Shown in pieces: positions 47,001 to 56,711 of a stretch of 64,000 nt of DNA. Made by a program: the position numbers and the translations under genes. The stretch is from Candidatus Tisiphia endosymbiont of Melanophora roralis (GTDB taxonomy: Bacteria; Pseudomonadota; Alphaproteobacteria; Rickettsiales; Rickettsiaceae), in the NCBI RefSeq assembly GCF_964026575.1, contig NZ_OZ032161.1:992001-1056000 (forward strand), in the 5' to 3' direction. Under the pieces are notes generated by a model. It ran no database searches. It was not told where the DNA came from and saw only the letters and a program-made list of their open reading frames with translations. How positions within the stretch are numbered: position 1 is the stretch's first letter; every line of letters begins with the position of its first letter.

Positions 47001-47187
47001 GAATGATAGAATCTTCCTAGAAGTCATAGGCAAACCGGATGTTATGCAAATAGTTGAGCAACATAGTACATTCATTCTTGAGCAAACCTTAAGTGAATTT
47101 GCTAGCGATTTCACGCTAGAATATATGACTAATGTTGAATTAAATTCAGACATAATAACTATAAGGGTAGCAAGAGTTTCTAAGTAA
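44017..47187 (+). CDS. ileS: Isoleucyl-tRNA synthetase (long, eukaryote-like type)
   Basis: In this 1056-residue class I synthetase the HIGH box region reads PFANGLPHYGHLL and is followed by GWDCHGLPAE. The editing domain has AWTTTPWTLPANLA, and the KMSKS equivalent is KLSKRLNNYADP. The length and the CHGLPAE form fit the type found in eukaryotes and Rickettsia, which is known to have been transferred between domains. The anticodon-binding and extended C-terminal regions are intact. Confidence 0.97.
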   Translation: MTNKYYPDIQSNADFPTIEKKILAYWQKNNIFQKTIDARPSINNGQNNEFIFYDGPPFANGLPHYGHLLTGFIKDVYARYQTSKGKRVERRFGWDCHGLPAEMQAEKELSISGRTAIINFGIDKFNEHCRSSVMKYANQWQEYVNRQARWVDFTNSYKTMDKAFMESVLWAFKELYNKGLLYESMRVMPYSWACETPLSNFETRLDNAYRERTDKAVTVSFVLEDKLPNSVQYNEYRMLAWTTTPWTLPANLALAIGPDIEYALVPNGQVCYILAKFALAKYKKELGLSDEKNYDIIEGKYLLNLTYKPLFNYFANHPSSFKVLSGDFVVEGDGTGIVHMAPGFGEEDQILCAAHGIELVCPVDSSGKYTKEIFDLAGMQVFDANDQIIIKLKNQGNWLKTEQYIHNYPHCWRTDTPLIYKAVPSWYVKVTEFKDRMVLLNQQINWIPLHVKDNLFGKWLENARDWSISRNRFWGTPLPVWKSDNPAYPRIDVYGSIEELEKDFGITVTDLHRPFIDQLTRKNPDDPTGKSMMVRVEDVFDCWFESGSMPYGQVHYPFENKEWFEKHFPADFIVEYSAQTRGWFYTLMVLSTALFDQTPFLNCICHGVILDSTGQKLSKRLNNYADPLELFDKYGSDALRVTMLSSNVVKGQELLIDKDGKMVYESLRLFIKPIWNAYHFFTLYANSDQIKAESNFNSQNVLDRYILSKLKISVEKIQYGLDNFDTQIAYNNVGNFFEVLNNWYIRRSRNRFWKIEKDQDKENAYNTLYSCLEIMSIAQSSLLPLISEEIYLGLTRLEKQGGSVHLADFPKLDMIEVDYDLVSIMDQVLDICSNALFIRSNENIRVRQPLSSLTIISKNNELLVKFEELIKDEINVKKVIYKDDVENHADYKLSINFPNLGKRLPHKVKDIIIASKNHQWQLMNEHLVIAGETLNQGEFSLVLEPKNVKGTKSLANNHGLILLDLEITKELYEEGIARDLVRFIQQTRKDANFAMNDRIFLEVIGKPDVMQIVEQHSTFILEQTLSEFASDFTLEYMTNVELNSDIITIRVARVSK

Positions 47188-47194
47188 CCTCAAA

Positions 47195-47301
47195 TATAGT
47201 CAATTCAGGAGAATTGGATAGCAAGAACGATGGAGCGAAGCCTATAGATAATAGGAGAGTGATCGAAGACGACGTCACTAAATTCTCATCAATGAACTAT
47301 A
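47195..47301. repeat. 107-base palindromic element, type D (copy 2)
   Basis: TATAGTCAATT and AATGAACTATA bound an element of the same 107-base length as the copy at 20875-20981. The interior matches well (GATGGAGCGA.GCCTATA.TAATAGG). One arm now has a mismatch. It lies just after ileS. Confidence 0.78.
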
Positions 47302-47337
47302 TAAAACTTGTAAGATTTGTTAAAATAGGTAAGGAAA

Positions 47338-48233
47338 ATGGCTGAACGCTTAAAGCATGATCAAATCTTTCGTAAAGCTATGGAAAATCCACTAGTAGCA
47401 CATGAATTTTTTGATGCCCATTTACCTAAACATATTAAGGATTTAGTAGATTTCACTAGCCTAGAAATGGACAATACAACTTTTGTTGAACCAAATTTAA
47501 GAGATACTATCTCAGACGTGTTGTTTTATACTAAATTTGGTAAGCAAGATGGTTATCTGTACCTGCTCGTCGAGCATCAAAGCAGCCCTGATCATTTCAT
47601 GGCTTTCCGTCTCTTCAAATATATGATGAATATTTGTGACAGATATTTAACTGAAAATCCTAAAACCAAAACTTTACCGTTAGTCTATCCGTTAATATTT
47701 TTAACGGCACAAGAAAATATAATGTGTCTCGTAATTTGTGGAGTTTATTTGACAATAGTAAATTAGTTAGGGATATTTGGGCAAATGATTATCAACTAGT
47801 AAATGTGCATGATATTGCTGATGAGGAACTGAAAAAAAGAGTGTGGTCAGGTATTCTTGAATTTTTTATGAAACATATAAAAAAACGTAATCTATTAAAG
47901 AAATGGCAGGAAATAGCCAATATTTTACCTGAATTTACCAAAGTGACTATCGGCTATAACTATATTGAAATGATTCTTTCTTACACTTTGACAAAAATAG
48001 ATCAATCGGATAGAATAGAGTTAGAAAAATTATTAACAAGTAAGTTAAATTAGGAAACAGGTACAAAGCTTATGGGTAGTTTGGCACAACATTGGGAACA
48101 AATAGGTGAAGCTAGAGGTGAAGCTAGATTAGTAAAAACGATGATAAAAAGTGGTAGTTCTATTGAAGAAATCTCTAGAATGACAAAATTATCTATTACC
48201 AAAATTAGAGAGCTATTAAAAATAAATACTTAA
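47338..48233 (+). pseudogene. Rpn-family nuclease/putative transposase, broken
   Basis: The Rpn/PD-(D/E)XK family promotes recombination and is common in Rickettsia. The start (ERLKHDQIFRKAMENPLVAHEFF...LPKHI) and core (DVLFYTKFGKQDGYLYLLVEHQSSPD, the nuclease motif, in outline) are intact. The frame is lost near 47720-47745, where SRNLWSLFDN continues in another frame. A TAG at 48051-48053 then interrupts before MGSLAQHWEQIGEARGEARL...EEISRMTKLSI, which ends at TAA 48231. At least two lesions mark it as dead. Confidence 0.85.
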
Positions 48234-48300
48234 AGCAGCTTCCTTAATTATGACGACCTGATTTTGAAATGACACTGGCTTGCTTTCATCAGCAACAAGC

Positions 48301-48417
48301 GGCTTAAATTAACTGACTTTAAAAATACAGTCTAGCTTGATTTAATTGACTCTCAAAATTTCTTGGCTCACATTAATTGATTCTATATTTTCATCGGCTC
48401 ACTTTATTTAGCTCTAT
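48301..48417. repeat. Degenerate tandem repeats of about 31-33 bases
   Basis: Units starting at 48301, 48334, 48365 and 48396 share GGCTYRMWTTWATTGAYTC-like sequence, and the last is partial. They lie directly after the dead Rpn gene in a 214-base gap before phaC. Multiple short repeats of this kind occur at the ends of some insertion sequences (for example the IS21 family). No transposase is adjacent. Confidence 0.55.
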
Positions 48418-48447
48418 CAAGTTGAGATTAGGTAAAAAAGTTAGAGG

Positions 48448-50202
48448 TTATATTCTTTTATGAACATATTTGCCGGGGGCAAGTTCGATGGATTTTAAAC
48501 TACCATAATCTATCGATTTTATTAACTCACCACTATTATCTTCTAACCAAGTAAGCCAGTAAGACCACCATGATCCTTGATGCTCGTCAGCATTAATAAA
48601 CCATGATTCACTAGTAGAGGCTATGTCTTTATTAGTTTTATAATTATATTTAGACGTTGCAGGAGGATTAACCACACCTGCAACATGTCCAGAACTTGTA
48701 AGACAAAAGGTTTTGTTACCTTTTAATAGTTTTAATCCTTCATACACCGATCGCCACGGAGCTATATGATCGTCATTTGCAGCAAGGAAAAAAGAATTAC
48801 AGTCAATCTTGCTCAAATCAACTGGCGTACCAAATAATGATAAGTTACTCGGTTCTTTCAATAAATTATTTAGATACATATTACGTAAGTAATAGCTATA
48901 CATATTAGTTGGTAAATTCGTTGGATCAGCATTCCAATATAATAAGTCAAATGCTATTGGAGTTTGACCAAGCAGATAGTTATTAACAAAAAACGACCAT
49001 ACTAAATCATTAGCTCTTAGCAAACTAAAGCTATTCGACAAATAACGACCATCAAAATATCCTTTAGAATTCATTTCTTGTTCGATCATGGCAATCGATG
49101 ACTCATTGACAAAAATACTTACTTCTCCAGGATTTTTAAAGTCTAAAAGGGCAGTAATAAAGCTGACACTATTAATATAATTTAAATTATTTGCCTTCAG
49201 ATAAGCAATGGCAGTCGCAAGAAAAGTTCCACCAATACAATAACCAATAGCATTAATATGGTTATATCCAAACTGCATTATATATTCACAAGCTTCTAAA
49301 ACTCCTTCTTTTACATAGTCCTCAAAACTTTTATCAGCTAGAGTTTCATCGGGATTAACCCAAGAAACCATATATACTTGAAAATTATGTTCGACAAGAA
49401 ACGCTACCATTGAATTATGTTCAGATAGATCAAGTATATAGTATTTATTAATACAGGGTGGAATTATAAGTAATGGTATTGCCCGTGTTTTTTGCTTAGG
49501 TTCATAACATATTAACTGTATTAATTGATTCTGAAAAACAATTTTTCCTTTAGTAGTAGCTATATTTTTGCCAAGTAAAAAAGCATTATTATCGGTAGTT
49601 TTTATATTGAATATATCACTAGAATTTCTTATATCTGCAAGAAAGTTTTCTAAGCCTTGAACAAGATTTTGACCACCTGTTTCCAAAATTTTACTAAGAA
49701 CTATCGGGTTGCCAAAAGCAAAATTTGAAGGAGAGAAGGCATTAATAAATTGATGCGTCATAAATGCCAAATGTTGTTTAAGGTCAGGTGCTAGTTCATA
49801 TTGTTCGATATTATCCTGTAACCATTCTGAAGACATTAAATAGAATTGCTTAACAAAATCAAAATACGCATTATCCTGCCAAGCTAAATCCTTAAACCTT
49901 CTATCTTTACTATTTGGTGAAAAAAGAGGAGTGGTTGATTTCCCTACAAATTTCTCTACTGAATTTATGACAAGATTCTGAAATTTTTCAACGTACTGAA
50001 TATTTAGCTGCCAAAATTTTTCAGGATTTTTTATAAATTGTTCACTTAAGCTTGATAATATAACTTTATTTTTATCCATATCAATAAGAGATGCAGGGAT
50101 CATATTCCCCCTACCCTGCATAAGACAAAGTATTATCTCTTGGTATTTATCACTAACTTTTTTTATATTTTTGATTATTTCATCACTAGAAATATTATCC
50201 AT
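48448..50202 (-). CDS. phaC: Poly(3-hydroxyalkanoate) synthase
   Basis: PhaC polymerises hydroxyacyl-CoA into storage polyester. The 584-residue product has the N-terminal PhaC region, VSWVNPDETLADKSFEDYV, and the lipase-like box GYCIGG with the catalytic cysteine. Further matches are the catalytic aspartate region AANDDHIAPWRS and histidine in SSGHVAGVVNPP. The class I length is normal. The frame extends to a TTG at 50217, and the ATG at 50202 (MDNISSDE) is preferred. Remains of a type B repeat edge lie just upstream (50213-50240). Confidence 0.93.
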   Translation of the reverse strand: MDNISSDEIIKNIKKVSDKYQEIILCLMQGRGNMIPASLIDMDKNKVILSSLSEQFIKNPEKFWQLNIQYVEKFQNLVINSVEKFVGKSTTPLFSPNSKDRRFKDLAWQDNAYFDFVKQFYLMSSEWLQDNIEQYELAPDLKQHLAFMTHQFINAFSPSNFAFGNPIVLSKILETGGQNLVQGLENFLADIRNSSDIFNIKTTDNNAFLLGKNIATTKGKIVFQNQLIQLICYEPKQKTRAIPLLIIPPCINKYYILDLSEHNSMVAFLVEHNFQVYMVSWVNPDETLADKSFEDYVKEGVLEACEYIMQFGYNHINAIGYCIGGTFLATAIAYLKANNLNYINSVSFITALLDFKNPGEVSIFVNESSIAMIEQEMNSKGYFDGRYLSNSFSLLRANDLVWSFFVNNYLLGQTPIAFDLLYWNADPTNLPTNMYSYYLRNMYLNNLLKEPSNLSLFGTPVDLSKIDCNSFFLAANDDHIAPWRSVYEGLKLLKGNKTFCLTSSGHVAGVVNPPATSKYNYKTNKDIASTSESWFINADEHQGSWWSYWLTWLEDNSGELIKSIDYGSLKSIELAPGKYVHKRI

Positions 50203-50294
50203 TATACCCAATTCCAATTCTTCAAGTCATTTGAGTATATAATATATACTATAAATTTCTAACACTAAGTGTTTTAAGAAAAAATTATTGGCTT

Positions 50295-50558
50295 ATAGCT
50301 AAACCGAAAAAATTTTAGCCAAAAACCGTCATTGCGAGGAGACCGTAGGTCGACGAAACAATTGTAAGTTAAAAGTATGATCTAGATTGCCACGCTCACG
50401 TACGTTCGCTCGCTAATAGACGGTTTAAGCCTTACAACAACACTTCACAATAACGGTTTTTTAACTTTCAACAGTTGTACCTGGATTGCCGCGTCGCCGC
50501 TTTTTCACGACTTCTCGCAATGACGATTTTTGGCTAAAACCTTTCCAGTTTAGCTATA
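50295..50558. mobile_element. MITE-like element with TATAGCTAAAC...TTTTAGCC ends
   Basis: Terminal inverted repeats (TATAGCTAAACCGAAAAAATTTTAGCC and its near-complement) enclose about 264 bases. Inside are two CGTCATTGCGAG-type core parts and an AACTTTCAACAGTTGT fragment from another family. It is nested or recombined and has no coding capacity. It fills most of the gap between phaC and ubiD. Confidence 0.7.
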
Positions 50559-50566
50559 GCAATATT

Positions 50567-52051
50567 TCAAGTGGATATACCAAGCATCTCCCAAATTTTA
50601 TCAATCTTTTCCACAACTTCGCTAGTCATTTCTATTTTCTTACCCCAAACTCTATTAGTTTCTGGGGCTATTTTATTAGTTGCATCTATTCCCATTTTAC
50701 TACCAAGGCTAGACACAGGTGAGGCAAAGTCAAGATAATCTATTGGTGAATTATCGATAAAAGTAGTATCCCTAGAAGGATCTACCCTAGTCGATATTGC
50801 CCAAACCACTTCCTTCCAGTCACGAATATCTATATCATCATCTACCACAATAATAAATTTTGTATACATGAATTGTCTTAAAAATGACCAAATCCCCATC
50901 ATTATTCTTTTTGCATGACCTGCATAAGCCTTACGAATAGATACCACAGCAACTCTGTAAGAACAACCTTCAGGTGGCAACCAAAAATCAACAATCTCTG
51001 GAAATTGCTGTTGAATTATCGGAATAAACATTTCATTTAATGCTTCACCAAGTATAGATGGCTCATCTGGGGCTTTACCAGTATAAGTACTTAAATATAT
51101 AGGTTGCTTTTTCATGGTAATAGTCTTAACATTAAATACTGGAAAACATTCAACATCATTATAATAACCTGTATGATCACCAAATGGTCCTTCTGGTAAA
51201 TACTCCTCAAAACTTACATGCCCTTCAATAACAATTTCACTATGAGCTGGCACTTTCATATCTATACTGACGCAATTTACCAGTTCAATTGACTTACCTC
51301 TTAATAATCCAGCAAAATTATACTCAGACATATTATCGGGTAGCGGCATAACAGCAGCCATAGTTACAGCAGGGCTCGTCCCAATAACCACTGCAGCAGG
51401 AAAAGGATCAATCTTTGCTGATTGCCAACGCTTATGTTGTTGTGCTCCACCTCGCATTTTAAGCCAGCGCATAATAAGTTTGTTACGCTCTACTACTTGC
51501 ATTCGGTATATACCAAGGTTAAAATTATCTATTTTTTCTAAGCTAGGCCCTTTTGTAACAACTATTGACCAAGTAAGTAGTGGTGAAATATCAAGAGGCC
51601 AGCAGGTTTGTATAGGCAATATATTAACATCAGGATCACTAATTATCACTTCTTGACAAGGAGCTTTTGACAACATCTTGGGTGACATGGCTAATATTCT
51701 TTTGGCGAGTGGCCACATAGCAAAGGTTTCTTTAAAGGAAGAAGGTAGTTCTGGTGTTTTAAGAAAAGCTAGCAATTCACCAAATTTCCTCAACTCTTCT
51801 GTATTTTTTAAACCAAGTCCTAAGGCAATCCGCCGCGTGCTGGCATATAAATTGGTTAAAACTGGCATATCAGACTTAGTCCCATCATCTCTAATAACAT
51901 TTTCAAACAAAAGAGCCGGACCATCTTTTATTAAAACTCTTCTACTGATTTCTGTTATTTCAAGGTTGGATGATACGGGATAAGATATACGATTTAAGAG
52001 ACCATTTTGCTCTAAAATTTTTAGGAATTGTGGTAAATCTTGAAAACTCAT
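50567..52051 (-). CDS. ubiD: UbiD-family decarboxylase (3-octaprenyl-4-hydroxybenzoate carboxy-lyase)
   Basis: UbiD uses prenylated FMN to decarboxylate the ubiquinone precursor. The 494-residue product has [54 protein letters not shown] and [12 protein letters not shown], all family hallmarks. Length is standard. Its ATG overlaps the lptF stop by 4 bases. The flavin prenyltransferase UbiX is not in the window. Confidence 0.95.
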   Translation of the reverse strand: MSFQDLPQFLKILEQNGLLNRISYPVSSNLEITEISRRVLIKDGPALLFENVIRDDGTKSDMPVLTNLYASTRRIALGLGLKNTEELRKFGELLAFLKTPELPSSFKETFAMWPLAKRILAMSPKMLSKAPCQEVIISDPDVNILPIQTCWPLDISPLLTWSIVVTKGPSLEKIDNFNLGIYRMQVVERNKLIMRWLKMRGGAQQHKRWQSAKIDPFPAAVVIGTSPAVTMAAVMPLPDNMSEYNFAGLLRGKSIELVNCVSIDMKVPAHSEIVIEGHVSFEEYLPEGPFGDHTGYYNDVECFPVFNVKTITMKKQPIYLSTYTGKAPDEPSILGEALNEMFIPIIQQQFPEIVDFWLPPEGCSYRVAVVSIRKAYAGHAKRIMMGIWSFLRQFMYTKFIIVVDDDIDIRDWKEVVWAISTRVDPSRDTTFIDNSPIDYLDFASPVSSLGSKMGIDATNKIAPETNRVWGKKIEMTSEVVEKIDKIWEMLGIST

Positions 52052-53130
52052 ATAATTTTACGAAAATATAAATACAGGCTTAAAATAATAGCGATAATAA
52101 TGTTAGCATAACAAGCAAAGATAAAATTTAAATCTTTAGAAGCAAGATTTTGTAATACAAAGTGCAAATATGTAATAATTATTGCAGAAAGTGCCGTAAT
52201 TAAAATCTGCTTTAGACTAGATTTTTTATTATAAGGCTGTCTTAAAAAAACCGACAATGTTAGAAAAACAAGTACAAAATTATACATTGGCCAAATCAAC
52301 CTTTGGTGTCCCTCAGCAACTAATTTAATCTTCCTCTGCTTCGATAGATTATTGCTGGGTTTTAATAATTCATGAATATAATATTCATTGATTTCTCGAC
52401 TATACTCTTCCTTTACCAATCTTTTAGCATCATTACTGACTAATTCTACTGTTAGAACATCAAATGATAAATTAGTTAAATTACCATTATAGTCATATAC
52501 CTGCCTAACCCCATCTTTTAGCTGAACAAACGAAGAGTTATTATATATTTTAAATATCCCCGATCTAGAAAATAAAATTGCATGATTATCATGTTTACGA
52601 TTATCAAAAAGGATTAAATCTTTCATAGTACCATCAGCCAATCTTTTATCAAAATAAACTGTGATATCTTTAGAAATTGTATTAAATGTCTTCTCATCTA
52701 GTAGAGTGGATGCATAATTATTTTTCATGAAATTAAGATCTGATTTAAGCTTTGCATAAGATAACGGCAATAAACTAGTCGAAATATAATAAGCAAATAA
52801 CGTAACTGTCAAGGCTACAATCAATGCTGGACTAGCTAGTTGTATATTACTTAATCCCAAATTTTGTAGAATAATTATCTGACGCCTCTCACTTAAAGCA
52901 TTATAAGTATAAATAATAGTGATAATAGTTGCAAAAGGTAGCAAAATAAATAACAAAGATGGAATAACTAAAATAATTAAATTTAAGAAATCCTGAGCTT
53001 TTATTCCTTTATCAATTAAGTATAAAAACTTTAATATCTGAGTAATCCATACAAGGCTAGTGATCGAGAAAATAATTATCACCAAGGATGGTACAATATT
53101 TCTTATTATATAACGTTTATATATTAACAT
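52048..53130 (-). CDS. lptF: LPS export permease, LptF/LptG family
   Basis: The 360-residue product has the LptF/G topology. It has N-terminal helices ([34 protein letters not shown]), a third helix with the ABC-coupling region [17 protein letters not shown], a periplasmic beta-jellyroll domain (about residues 130-270) and C-terminal helices. It moves LPS from the inner membrane with LptB. LptF is favoured over LptG by the N-terminus, but the distinction is not certain. It overlaps ubiD. Confidence 0.85.
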   Translation of the reverse strand: MLIYKRYIIRNIVPSLVIIIFSITSLVWITQILKFLYLIDKGIKAQDFLNLIILVIPSLLFILLPFATIITIIYTYNALSERRQIIILQNLGLSNIQLASPALIVALTVTLFAYYISTSLLPLSYAKLKSDLNFMKNNYASTLLDEKTFNTISKDITVYFDKRLADGTMKDLILFDNRKHDNHAILFSRSGIFKIYNNSSFVQLKDGVRQVYDYNGNLTNLSFDVLTVELVSNDAKRLVKEEYSREINEYYIHELLKPSNNLSKQRKIKLVAEGHQRLIWPMYNFVLVFLTLSVFLRQPYNKKSSLKQILITALSAIIITYLHFVLQNLASKDLNFIFACYANIIIAIILSLYLYFRKII

Positions 53131-53252
53131 TCTGTAATCAATCTATTGTCTTTCAAATATAACTATTTGGCTATTTTATACTATTTATTATTTATTTGCA
53201 GCTGCTAATTGATATTTTCTTATAAAGATATACTTGAAATTGTCTTTTATAA

Positions 53253-54338
53253 CTAATTTTCAAAATCAAAGTCTTTCCCTTGTTGAATATATTGCCTTAT
53301 TCTTGACATTAATTCTTGGAAATACACCAAATTATGCCACGTCATAAGTACCGCCCCTAGAATCTCTTTTACCTTTACCAAATGATGTAAGTAAGCTTTA
53401 TTATAATTTTTACATGCTGGGCATGAACAATCATATTCTAGCGGTTCATGATCGCTACTATACTTACTATTGCGAATATTTACTATACCATATTTAGTAA
53501 AAGCTTGACCATTCCGACCCGAGCGGGTTGGAATAACACAATCAAACATATCTATTCCCCTTGCAACCGCACCAATAATATCAGCTGGTTTACCAACCCC
53601 CATAAGATATCTTGGCTTATATTTAGGTAACAAATCCGGAGCATAGTCTAACACATTGAACATTAGTTCTTGTCCCTCACCTACTGCTAGACCTCCAATA
53701 GCATACCCTTCAAAATCTAATTCTACCAAATTCTGTGCTGACTGAACACGTAACTCCTGATATATACTCCCCTGTACAATACCAAATTGACCATAACCTT
53801 CTCTTTGAACGAAGGCTTTTCTTGACCTCTCTCCCCATCTAGATGTCAATTCCATAGATGATTTTGCTTGCTCAAATGTTGCAGGATATGGGGTACATTC
53901 ATCAAACGCCATAGTAATAGTGCTATCAAGAAGATATTGTATCTCAGTTGCACGTTCGGGAGTTAACATATGCTTACTACCATCAATATGAGAGTTAAAA
54001 ATTACACCTTCTTCGGTAATTTTACGTAATTTCGATAGGGACATGACCTGAAAACCACCTGAGTCAGTAAGTACAGGCTTTGACCAGTTCATAAATTTAC
54101 GCAAGCCCCCAAGCTGAGCAATTCTTTCAGCAGTTGGTTGCAGCATTAAGTGATAAGTATTACCAAGTACTATATCAGCTCCGGTAGACTCCACTGCTTC
54201 GGGTAACATGGCTTTTACCGTACCTTTCGTACCGACTGGCATAAAAGCTGGGGTACGTATCTGACCGTGCCTAGTAGTAATAACACCAGTTCTTGCTTTT
54301 TTATGTTGAAATTTTAAGTCAAATGAAAATTTTTGCAT
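53253..54338 (-). CDS. tgt: Queuine tRNA-ribosyltransferase
   Basis: Tgt exchanges guanine 34 for preQ1 in GUN-anticodon tRNAs. The 361-residue barrel has [14 protein letters not shown] (catalytic aspartate), FGIVQGS, GGLAVGE, and [16 protein letters not shown] (nucleophile aspartate). The zinc site is [10 protein letters not shown] with a later histidine. Length is typical. It starts 2 bases after the phaA stop. Confidence 0.96.
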   Translation of the reverse strand: MQKFSFDLKFQHKKARTGVITTRHGQIRTPAFMPVGTKGTVKAMLPEAVESTGADIVLGNTYHLMLQPTAERIAQLGGLRKFMNWSKPVLTDSGGFQVMSLSKLRKITEEGVIFNSHIDGSKHMLTPERATEIQYLLDSTITMAFDECTPYPATFEQAKSSMELTSRWGERSRKAFVQREGYGQFGIVQGSIYQELRVQSAQNLVELDFEGYAIGGLAVGEGQELMFNVLDYAPDLLPKYKPRYLMGVGKPADIIGAVARGIDMFDCVIPTRSGRNGQAFTKYGIVNIRNSKYSSDHEPLEYDCSCPACKNYNKAYLHHLVKVKEILGAVLMTWHNLVYFQELMSRIRQYIQQGKDFDFEN

Positions 54339-54340
54339 TA

Positions 54341-55525
54341 TTAATTTACCTTTTCAATACACATAGCTATCCCCATCCCTCCACCTATACAAAGTGTTGC
54401 TAGCCCTTTTTTCGCGTTAATTTTTTGCATTTGATGAATTAATGTTACTAAAATTCTTGCCCCACTTGCTCCTATTGGATGACCAAGAGCAATAGCCCCT
54501 CCGTTCATATTGACTTTATTAATATCCCAATTCATCTGTTGATTTACATAAATAGCTTGAGCGGCAAAAGCTTCATTAGCTTCTATTATGTCCAAATCTT
54601 CTACTTTCCAACCAGCTTTATCCAAAGCCTTCTTCGATGCTGGTATTGGACCTGTTCCCATAATATTTGGATCTACCCCTACTTCAGCATATGATACAAT
54701 TCTCACAAGAGGTTTTAGATTATATCTCTTTAATGCTTCTTCAGATACTACCATTAAACAAGCTGCACCATCATTAATAGAAGAAGCATTACCAGCTGTT
54801 ACAGTACCTTCTTTGTCAAAAGCTGGACGTAGTTTAGCTAGAACTTCTAATTTAATATCAGCTCTAATTCCCTCATCTTGATCAAACACTAATGTAGCTT
54901 TTTGCATCTTAACTTCTACTGGTAAGATCTCGTCTTTAAAACGACCTTCTGCTTGTGCTTCACGTGCTTTTTGGTGTGATTTTAGTGCAAATTCATCTTG
55001 CATTTCTCTAGTAATATTAAATCTTTTAGATATATTTTCGGCGGTAATTCCCATTAAATTATTAGAAAATACATCGGTCAAACCGTCATACTGCATCAAA
55101 TCTACCATTTGTGTGCTACCTAACTTATGGCCAGCACGAATATACGATCCATGTAAACCCAAAGACATATTTTCTTGCCCGCCAGCTATCACAATCTCAT
55201 TATCACCTGCAATAATGCTACTTGCCGCTAAACATACCGTTTTTAACCCAGATCCACATACTTTATTAACTGTGAAGCCTGTAACTTCTTTAGGTAATCC
55301 AGCTTGGATTAGAGCTTGCCTAGCAGGATTTTGTCCTACGCCACCAGTGATTACCTGCCCCATTATTACTTCATTAATAATGGCTGGATCTAGTTTACTA
55401 TCTTTTAAAATTGATTCTATAATGATAGCTGCAAGTTTGGTTGCTGGAATTGATCCTAGGCTTCCTAGCAGAGATCCTACTGCTGTTCTTTTTGCATGAG
55501 TTATATAAACTGCCTTTTTACTCAT
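54341..55525 (-). CDS. phaA: Acetyl-CoA acetyltransferase (thiolase)
   Basis: Thiolase condenses two acetyl-CoA to acetoacetyl-CoA, the first step of polyhydroxybutyrate synthesis. The 394-residue product has the nucleophile cysteine in [37 protein letters not shown], and the second cysteine in [11 protein letters not shown]. It overlaps the upstream synthase-like gene by 4 bases, which supports a role in polymer synthesis. It could equally be called atoB. Confidence 0.94.
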   Translation of the reverse strand: MSKKAVYITHAKRTAVGSLLGSLGSIPATKLAAIIIESILKDSKLDPAIINEVIMGQVITGGVGQNPARQALIQAGLPKEVTGFTVNKVCGSGLKTVCLAASSIIAGDNEIVIAGGQENMSLGLHGSYIRAGHKLGSTQMVDLMQYDGLTDVFSNNLMGITAENISKRFNITREMQDEFALKSHQKAREAQAEGRFKDEILPVEVKMQKATLVFDQDEGIRADIKLEVLAKLRPAFDKEGTVTAGNASSINDGAACLMVVSEEALKRYNLKPLVRIVSYAEVGVDPNIMGTGPIPASKKALDKAGWKVEDLDIIEANEAFAAQAIYVNQQMNWDINKVNMNGGAIALGHPIGASGARILVTLIHQMQKINAKKGLATLCIGGGMGIAMCIEKVN

Positions 55526-56523
55526 CGAGTATACTCCTTAAATAAGGTATCTAAATTATTATTAATCAAATAGCTAATATGACCACTTGGTACTTCGAAG
55601 ATCATAGATTCTCTAAATAATTTGTGTAAGGATAACATAGATGATTTTGGTACTATTTTGTCATTACTTGCAATTATTTGATATACTGGTTTATTTATTA
55701 ATGTCGGATCAATGATGATATTATTGACTTTCCATTGAAGTTTTGCAAGCATATTATTGCCTACTACATCATCCATAATTTGTATATATGTATTTCTAGA
55801 CAAAGCAGTTCCAGACATCAACCAATTTTCTACTCTAAAAGATAAATCTCTTATTTTTGGTACAGTTATGGTAAAAAATTTATCAAGTTTTGTACTGAAA
55901 TAATTTGGCATTAATAGGAAAAAAAGAATCTGAATATGTAGTTTGGGAATCATTGGCAAATTTCGTACATAATAATCTAGACCAAGATATTGATATATAT
56001 TCCTTGCTGTAGCAAAATGGGAGAAATCCCAAGGAGTTGAAAGTAATGTTAATGTTCTTATCATGTTTGGTACTATTACAGTGGCTGCCATTCCTATAAT
56101 ACCACCGATGCAGTGTCCCACTAAGTCTATTTGATAATTTTTTTGTCTTAAATTGCTAATAATTTTGCTAATAATTTCAACTACCCTCTTTACGTAGTCT
56201 TCTAACAAATAATCAGCTTCATCAACTTCAAACCAATCAACTAGAAACACCTCACCACAATGTCTTAAGTTACCAACAAAGCTTTTTGATTTAGCTAAGA
56301 AAAGAATTTCCGGGGAGTTAAAGATCGAAGGAATAACTAAAAATATTCTTTTATTACTAATAATGCAATCTTGCGATGCCAGTGTTTTATAATATAAAAT
56401 TTGATAATATTTTGTTTTAGTTATTTTTTTACCCAAGGAACAATACTTATTACCCAATAAATATTTTGATGAATAATCACTATATTGATCAAAATATTTT
56501 TGATATTTGTCATTGTCCAACAT
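55522..56523 (-). CDS. Short PhaC-like polyester synthase/hydrolase
   Basis: The 333-residue alpha/beta-hydrolase has VFLVDWFEVDEADYLLEDYV and the box GHCIGG with a cysteine in the nucleophile place. SNDKIVPKSS and PSGHISYLINN supply the aspartate and histidine. Length and motifs resemble the PhaC subunit of class III synthases, and no PhaE-like partner is seen. It starts the leftward unit with phaA, tgt, lptF and ubiD, so the genome has two synthase-like proteins. Confidence 0.8.
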   Translation of the reverse strand: MLDNDKYQKYFDQYSDYSSKYLLGNKYCSLGKKITKTKYYQILYYKTLASQDCIISNKRIFLVIPSIFNSPEILFLAKSKSFVGNLRHCGEVFLVDWFEVDEADYLLEDYVKRVVEIISKIISNLRQKNYQIDLVGHCIGGIIGMAATVIVPNMIRTLTLLSTPWDFSHFATARNIYQYLGLDYYVRNLPMIPKLHIQILFFLLMPNYFSTKLDKFFTITVPKIRDLSFRVENWLMSGTALSRNTYIQIMDDVVGNNMLAKLQWKVNNIIIDPTLINKPVYQIIASNDKIVPKSSMLSLHKLFRESMIFEVPSGHISYLINNNLDTLFKEYTR

Positions 56524-56711
56524 ATTTTTTTATACACTAATAATTACTAGGAAGAACCAATTTAAAGACCAATATTAAATATCTTGACATAGGGAGGCTA
56601 ATAATATATAAGTTCCTAACTTTCTTTGGTTTTCATAATAGCCTTAAGCCATTATAGAGAAATTCTTGAACATGTCCTCAAGTTTTTTTTTTGTCTTAGG
56701 GAATCCTTATT

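Noticed and set aside
47338-48233. Two separate functional genes in place of one broken Rpn gene
   Set aside because: Both parts align to consecutive segments of the same family and the second has no start signal.
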